Shown here piece after piece: positions 59,341-64,000 of a DNA stretch of 64,000 nucleotides. Positions within the stretch are counted from its first letter, which is position 1. Each line of letters opens with the position of its first letter. The position numbers and the translations under genes are program-made. The notes under the pieces were generated by a model, which was given only the letters and a program-made list of their open reading frames with translations, made no database searches and was not told the DNA's origin. This stretch comes from Oleidesulfovibrio sp047973035 (GTDB lineage: Bacteria; Desulfobacterota; Desulfovibrionia; Desulfovibrionales; Desulfovibrionaceae): positions 124,001 to 188,000 of the forward strand of contig NZ_JBKEBF010000020.1 in assembly GCF_047973035.1 (NCBI RefSeq), read 5' to 3'.

Positions 59341-60681
59341 TTGACCGCTCTTACCACTGCGGCAATTGTCGGCGGCGGCCTTGCCGGATGCGAATGCGCC
59401 CGCAAGCTTGCACGCGCCGGTATCGCCGTGACTCTTTTTGAAATGAAGCCCCTCCAGTACTCCCCTGCTCACTCCGAACCGGAGCTGGGTGAGCTTGTAT
59501 GCTCCAATTCTTTTCGTTCGGACGAACCTGAAGCCGGTGTGGGCGTTTTAAAGCAGGAAATGCGTGAACTCGGCAGTCTGGTGCTGGAAGTGGCAGAAGC
59601 CACCAAAGTGCCTGCCGGTAAAGCGCTTGCCGTTGACCGTGGTCTTTTCAGCAAAGCTATGACCAAGGCCATGGAAGATGAACCCAACATAACGCTGGTC
59701 CGGCAGGAAATCATATCCCTTGACGATCCGGCCCTTTCCGGTTTTGACGCGGTCATCATTGCTGCCGGCCCACTGGCCAGTGAAAGTCTGAGCCAGAGCC
59801 TTGCGGACGCTGTAGGAGCCACGCACCTGTATTTTTACGATGCCATTGCGCCCATTGTCAGTGCCGATTCCATCAACATGGATAAGGCTTTCTGGGGTTC
59901 GCGTTACAGACCTGAAGACACTGATTACCTGAACTGCCCCATGAGCCGGGATGAGTATTTTGCTTTTCGCGAAGCACTGGTCGCCGGAGAAAAAGCTCCG
60001 ACCAAGGACTTTGAAAAGGAGCTGCACTTTGAAGGCTGCATGCCTATCGAAGCCCTTGCAGAACGCGGAGAGATGACTCTTGCTTTCGGTCCGTTCAAGC
60101 CCGTAGGGCTGGATGATCCGCGCACAGGCAAACGTCCCTTTGCGGTGGTACAGCTACGCACAGAAAACCTGAACAAAACCATGTTCAACCTTGTCGGCTG
60201 CCAGACCAAACTGAAGTATGCCGAACAGGATAAAATATTCCGCATGATTCCCGGTCTGGAAGATGTAGAATTTATCCGTTACGGCTCCGTGCACCGCAAT
60301 ACGTATGTGAATGCCCCCAAGGTTCTGAATTCTGATCTTTCACTGAAAGGACGTCCCAATGTATACCTTGCGGGCCAGATAACCGGAGTGGAAGGTTATG
60401 TGGAATCCGCGTCCAACGGTTTATGGCTGGGCATGATGCTTGCTGCCCGCAAACAAGGTGTCGAGTTGACCACTCCGCCTTGTGAATGCGGTCTGGGAGC
60501 ACTGGCGGCGCACCTGCAGACGGAAGTGAAAAAATTCCAGCCGTCCAATATCAACTTCGGCCTGACCCCTGCGCTTAACCAGAAGGCCCGCAAAAAAGAC
60601 CGTAAGGCGTTGTATGCGCAGCGGGCAGTAGAAAAGTTTACGGAGTGGGTAGCTTCCGTTCCGGAAGAATTAAAAAAATAG
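59341..60681 (+). CDS. trmFO: Folate-dependent tRNA (uracil-54-C5)-methyltransferase
   Basis: Makes ribothymidine 54 in tRNA with methylenetetrahydrofolate and FADH2. The protein (446 residues from the TTG start) has the FAD motif AAIVGGGLAGCECARKLARAGI, then FEMKPLQYSPAHSEPELGELVCSNSFRSD, a TrmFO signature. FEGCMPIEALAERGEMTLAFGPFKPVGL and YLAGQITGVEGYVESASNGLW follow. The start was placed at TTG 59341, as GGAG lies 6 bases upstream; ATG 59305 would add 12 residues without a ribosome binding site. A strong terminator follows. Confidence 0.93.
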   Translation: MTALTTAAIVGGGLAGCECARKLARAGIAVTLFEMKPLQYSPAHSEPELGELVCSNSFRSDEPEAGVGVLKQEMRELGSLVLEVAEATKVPAGKALAVDRGLFSKAMTKAMEDEPNITLVRQEIISLDDPALSGFDAVIIAAGPLASESLSQSLADAVGATHLYFYDAIAPIVSADSINMDKAFWGSRYRPEDTDYLNCPMSRDEYFAFREALVAGEKAPTKDFEKELHFEGCMPIEALAERGEMTLAFGPFKPVGLDDPRTGKRPFAVVQLRTENLNKTMFNLVGCQTKLKYAEQDKIFRMIPGLEDVEFIRYGSVHRNTYVNAPKVLNSDLSLKGRPNVYLAGQITGVEGYVESASNGLWLGMMLAARKQGVELTTPPCECGLGALAAHLQTEVKKFQPSNINFGLTPALNQKARKKDRKALYAQRAVEKFTEWVASVPEELKK

Positions 60682-60686
60682 CATGC

Positions 60687-60724
60687 AACAGCGGCCCTGA
60701 TATTTTGAAGGGCCGCTGTTTTTT
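60687..60724 (+). terminator. Intrinsic terminator of trmFO
   Basis: AACAGCGGCCCT (60687-60698) pairs with AGGGCCGCTGTT (60709-60720), followed by TTTT. Confidence 0.9.
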
Positions 60725-60775
60725 GCCCTGCATCATCCCGCAAGCAGCCAATGCAATCGCATTCACACTTCCCCA

Positions 60776-60808
60776 ATAAAAAACGGCAGGAAGTAAATCT
60801 TCCTGCCG
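60776..60808 (-). terminator. Intrinsic terminator of the LapG/HD-GYP operon
   Basis: CGGCAGGAAG (60784-60793) pairs with CTTCCTGCCG (60799-60808) around a five-base loop, with seven U on the minus strand. Confidence 0.9.
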
Positions 60809-60831
60809 CCTATGTTCATTAGCTGTTACTG

Positions 60832-62895
60832 CTATGCCCTGTCCGAGTCTGCCAGCTGTTTGAGCAGCCTTTCACCCTTTGCCGATTCAACTACCGAGCA
60901 CAAACGGTCAATGACTTCAGCATCATACTTATCCGTCATTTTTTTCAGCACCCCAAGCGTTTCAGAAAGAGGTACCGCCGGACGATAGGAGCGGGGTCTG
61001 ACCATGGCGCAGAAGGTATTTGTCACAGCCAGAATCCTTGCCGGCAGGGAAATACTCTCCCCAGACAGATGTTCAGGATAGCCGCTGCCGTCCATTTTCT
61101 CATTCATCTGCATAATGGCCTGCACCACAGGCAGCTCAAACTCGATATTGGAAAGAACACGGGCAGTATGCTCAACATGCCGTTTCATTTCGGCCTGTTC
61201 TTCATCAGTAAGCGCACTGGGTTTGTTCAGGATATCTTTGGGAACAAACATCTTGCCAATCTGCGACAGGTTGGCTGCAGCTTCAACAGTTGCAATTTCC
61301 TCATGCGGCAATCCCATAGATTTTGCCACCTGCACAGAAAACGCACTCATCATACGCGAATGACCGGCAAGATACGGGTCAGAGTGCTCAATGGTACGTA
61401 CCAATGCTTCCACGGTCTGCTGAACAAGCTTGCGGGAACGCTCCTGCGCTTCAAGAAGCTCTGTCACATCTCTGAAGACATAAACAAGTCCGCTCCAGTT
61501 ACGTTTAGGCAAACGGAAAGGAGTTTTGGAAATCTGGAAATGATACTTCTTCGATTGCAGGAAAATGGTTTCGCTGATTGTCAGAGGCTCACCGGACATC
61601 ATTACCTGTTCATCAGTGGCAGTCAGCCTGCGGGCCGTATCAAAGCCGAATACTGCAGGAAAGTCGAGTCCTTCAAGCTCGTTCACATTACGGCCTACAG
61701 CTTCTGCAAAGGATCTGTTGGCATAACGGATCTGTCCTTCTTCATCCTTCATGCAGATAAAATCGGCAATGGTTGCGTTGATGCTATCGAGAAAGCGTTT
61801 CTGCTCTTCGACTTTACCGGCAAGGTCACTCATCTCCTGAGCCACTTTGCGACTTTCTATTCCCACAAGCCACCACCAGAACCCACCAAGCATGCACAGA
61901 ATAACCAGCGTAATCAACACACCAAAACCGATTACAGCTTTCGTGCGCTGCTGCAAAGTTTCCTTGGCAACTGCAACATCCACTTCCTGTACCAGCCCCC
62001 AGTCCAGCCCGGGAACCCGCTTACCCATAGAGTATACGCTGGCGTTGCCGGAAACGGACTGGCGTTCTGCAAATTCAAGCACGTCACCGGAAAGCGTCAT
62101 GCCGGCAACAACACGTACGCCTTCCGCCAACCAGGGAGCAACCTCTTCAACCTTACCGTCTCTGGACTGCAGCAGCTTAATGCTTTCACCATTCCCCTTT
62201 CCAGACTCCAGAATATCCGCAAGTTTCGCTGATACGTTCTTGGTCAGCATCAGTACAGAAACAGGCGTATTTTCCTTAGACTCAAAACGAGGAGGATAAA
62301 TGGGCAGGAAGATATCAACCACAAGCCCGTTAGTGCTTAAGCGGATGTTGGAAAAAACAGGTTTACCATCTGCCAGCACAGACGCCGCTGCTGTCGCCTG
62401 AGGTGCAGAAAGGGGGCGGATGGAAGCATCGGTGGCTATATAGCTTTCGCCCTGCTTATTCATAATGCGACCGGAAATGAACTCAGAGTACCCCACAAAC
62501 TCGCGCAGCAGATTGCGCATCATGGGCAGCTGGCCAGCCAGTTCTGATTCGTTGTCATTCCATAATATGGAAAGATCTCCACCAAGCGAATCAACTTCAG
62601 AAGCATACAAACGGAAAAGGTCTGCGTTAATCAGCCTGTTCCCCTGCTCAATCATGGCATCAAGCCAGGTGTTTACCACGTTAACCTGCCCGTTAACCAT
62701 AATTTCCTGCTGATCGCGCACAGACGCTTCAAGGTCGGAGTTCAGGTTGCGGATACTGAGCAAAACAAACGTTCCGGCAGCCACCATCGTCAATAACGCA
62801 GCGATAGCCCCAAACCAAAACAATTTCGATTTTGCTCCGTTTTTGCCGCTCACGCGGCCCAGCTCACGCGTTCTGTCGGAAGCCGTTTCAGCCAT
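60832..62895 (-). CDS. Membrane sensor with periplasmic Cache-like domain, PAS and degenerate HD-GYP domain
   Basis: A 687-residue inner-membrane protein. One helix at about 25-47, a periplasmic part at about 48-320 (Cache-like, with NKQGESYIATDASIRPL and LDWGLVQEVDVAVAKETL), a second helix at about 320-344, a PAS domain (about 364-480, ending GLVYVFRDVTE) and an HD-GYP domain (about 490-660). The HD-GYP frame is clear (MDGSGYPEHLSGESISLPARILAV) but the HD pair is S544-Q545, the HHE site is M597-N598-E, and the VxD site has Asn (AVTN). First and later His (512, 573) remain. It cannot be a normal phosphodiesterase and may only bind c-di-GMP. GGAGA precedes the ATG at 62895. It is 15 bases behind lapG. 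Confidence 0.88.
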   Translation of the reverse strand: MAETASDRTRELGRVSGKNGAKSKLFWFGAIAALLTMVAAGTFVLLSIRNLNSDLEASVRDQQEIMVNGQVNVVNTWLDAMIEQGNRLINADLFRLYASEVDSLGGDLSILWNDNESELAGQLPMMRNLLREFVGYSEFISGRIMNKQGESYIATDASIRPLSAPQATAAASVLADGKPVFSNIRLSTNGLVVDIFLPIYPPRFESKENTPVSVLMLTKNVSAKLADILESGKGNGESIKLLQSRDGKVEEVAPWLAEGVRVVAGMTLSGDVLEFAERQSVSGNASVYSMGKRVPGLDWGLVQEVDVAVAKETLQQRTKAVIGFGVLITLVILCMLGGFWWWLVGIESRKVAQEMSDLAGKVEEQKRFLDSINATIADFICMKDEEGQIRYANRSFAEAVGRNVNELEGLDFPAVFGFDTARRLTATDEQVMMSGEPLTISETIFLQSKKYHFQISKTPFRLPKRNWSGLVYVFRDVTELLEAQERSRKLVQQTVEALVRTIEHSDPYLAGHSRMMSAFSVQVAKSMGLPHEEIATVEAAANLSQIGKMFVPKDILNKPSALTDEEQAEMKRHVEHTARVLSNIEFELPVVQAIMQMNEKMDGSGYPEHLSGESISLPARILAVTNTFCAMVRPRSYRPAVPLSETLGVLKKMTDKYDAEVIDRLCSVVESAKGERLLKQLADSDRA

Positions 62896-62910
62896 GTCAC
62901 TCTCCACAAT

Positions 62911-64000
62911 CTATGGTTTTCCGTCCGCTCCGCCTCTGGCGGCGGGACGCACGGGAATGTGCGCCCAGCGGTAGTTTTCGTTTATCGAATACTGAGGCCG
63001 ATAATGCGTATACCGGTCATGCGTCAACACAAGGTCGGAAACATTGTCAAGGACATACGCCCTGTCACCCAGGTAAACAACCAGCACAGCATGTCCTATG
63101 CCTCTGATAGAATCCAGCAATACCACAATGCGCAGGTCATCAGGACTGAACCCCAGTTCCCGCAACCCGAAGTATTTACTGATGGCATAATCCTCACAAT
63201 CTCCGGAACGGGCCATAAATTCCTGAGGGGTAGCCCAAAAATCAGTAACACCGTAAATTTCAATATCCAGACGGTATGGCCAGCGGTTAAAAAACCCATT
63301 GACCATTTTCAACTTTTCCAAGGCAGATGCGCTTTCAGCCTTTTTCATCAGGGTCAGCCAACTGCTCCCCCCCCCCGCGCCCCCCGGGCCTGCCGGAACT
63401 TGCTTCTTCTTTAACGCAGGATCGCGTCTGTTCTCACGCAGCACACGCTCCCACTTAGGTAACGACTTTAACGGTCCCCGAAACGCGACAGTATTAAAAA
63501 GCCGAATCTGCTTTTTGGAAGAACCGCCGATAACGTTAATCTGCTGAACATCCTTGGCAGGCTGCTTTGCTGTATCAGGCTTTGCGCGTCTGATGCTGAA
63601 CGTCGGGGCGTTACTGTTCTCAGCCAGTAGCGTGCTTTGCTGCTCCGCAGTGTCCTTTACAGGAAGTTCAACGGAACGCGAGTCTGGAATATCTTGTCCG
63701 CCTTTCTTTGCCGTCCCTTGAGACTCATCCTGTTCAGGCTCTGCTCCATTGCCTTCAGCCTCTTCGGCTTCTATTTTCCCCCCATCACCTTCTTTTTGCG
63801 GACCTTCAGGATTCTTCACATCCGGCTGGAGTGCTGTTTTCGAATCCTCCCCTGTCCTACCTCGCTTTTCCTCAAACAGAACGTCTGGCAAGCCGCCCGA
63901 CCTGCCGTAACCTTCTTCTGATACATTTATACCGGTTCCGGCATCACGTTCTGCCGCAGCCGCAACCGAGCCGGACTGCACTTTCTCCGGTATTTCGGGT
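62911..64000 (-). CDS. lapG: LapG-type periplasmic transglutaminase-like cysteine protease, 5' end outside the window
   Basis: Member of the bacterial transglutaminase-like cysteine proteinases (BTLCP, LapG) that cut a retention module from large biofilm adhesins. In the frame read from 63981 the catalytic triad is present: Cys262 (SGDCEDYAISKYF), His297 (GIGHAVLVV) and Asp312 (VLDNVSDLV). The preceding 150 residues are a hydrophilic, acidic, probably disordered region (Gly, Glu, Lys rich). No signal peptide is visible and the frame is open to the window edge, so the 5' end lies outside. A 10-G run (63367-63376 on the plus strand as C) falls at codons 202-205, before the catalytic Cys. It is co-transcribed with the HD-GYP-type gene. 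Confidence 0.85.
   Translation of the reverse strand, partial: PEIPEKVQSGSVAAAAERDAGTGINVSEEGYGRSGGLPDVLFEEKRGRTGEDSKTALQPDVKNPEGPQKEGDGGKIEAEEAEGNGAEPEQDESQGTAKKGGQDIPDSRSVELPVKDTAEQQSTLLAENSNAPTFSIRRAKPDTAKQPAKDVQQINVIGGSSKKQIRLFNTVAFRGPLKSLPKWERVLRENRRDPALKKKQVPAGPGGAGGGSSWLTLMKKAESASALEKLKMVNGFFNRWPYRLDIEIYGVTDFWATPQEFMARSGDCEDYAISKYFGLRELGFSPDDLRIVVLLDSIRGIGHAVLVVYLGDRAYVLDNVSDLVLTHDRYTHYRPQYSINENYRWAHIPVRPAARGGADGKP

Noticed and set aside
1..64000. Search for tRNA, rRNA, CRISPR arrays, insertion sequences and prophage genes
   Set aside because: No T-loop or cloverleaf pattern, no spaced direct repeats, and no transposase or integrase frame could be seen by eye.

Overview
The window comes from a Gram-negative bacterium. 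The gene content points to a sulfate reducer of the Desulfovibrionaceae, of medium GC content. The reasons are a System I cytochrome c maturation cluster with the Cys-type (CxxxY) CcmE and no ccmG or ccmH between its members, a minimal SufC-SufB pair, LPS heptose genes, a PEP-CTERM protein and a LapG-type protease. The genus cannot be fixed from sequence alone. Nearly all of the DNA is ordinary chromosomal housekeeping sequence. No rRNA, tRNA, CRISPR array, prophage or insertion sequence was seen.

Layout. 1-2.1 kb: the 3' end of an ion transporter, then gmhB-waaF (heptose for LPS). 2.4-8.9 kb: a CBS-domain membrane protein and the cluster ccmE/ccmF-A-B-C-D-TPR. 9.2-15.9 kb: guaB-guaA, tatB-tatC, hisB-lipoprotein-hisA. 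16.7-22.5 kb, mostly minus strand: a flavin disulfide reductase with a TVP38 membrane protein, glucokinase, a PilZ protein, a periplasmic binding protein fused to a dead cytidine deaminase domain, and an unknown protein. 22.6-27.1 kb: pncC, thpR, an unknown protein, uspA, hisC-cmk. 27.2-30.1 kb is the only accessory-looking stretch. It holds a small membrane protein, a DUF1269 protein, about 0.8 kb of AT-rich non-coding DNA with a decayed gene fragment, and a PEP-CTERM gene with a sigma-54-type promoter and an in-frame TGA. 30.1-34.9 kb: upp-uraA, a pseudouridine synthase/dephospho-CoA kinase fusion, a rhomboid protease. 35.2-41.3 kb: sufC-sufB, a YdjM-like protein, sppA, a Smr protein, a metallo-hydrolase.

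41.4-47.4 kb is one minus-strand block: DNA glycosylase, envC, ctpA, divergent polysaccharide deacetylase, ndk, proC. It combines cell-wall separation with nucleotide and proline metabolism. 47.5-53 kb: a heptosyltransferase-family protein, and an amino-acid ABC transporter operon that ends in prmA. 53-60.7 kb: a small duplicated-repeat protein, dut-argD, glgP, a solute-binding protein, trmFO.

The right edge (60.8-64 kb) holds the most interesting pair. A LapG-type cysteine protease with a 10-G homopolymer in its coding sequence lies directly upstream of a membrane sensor whose HD-GYP domain has lost several metal ligands. I read this as a possible LapD/LapG-like biofilm switch built on a dead HD-GYP domain and possibly phase variable.
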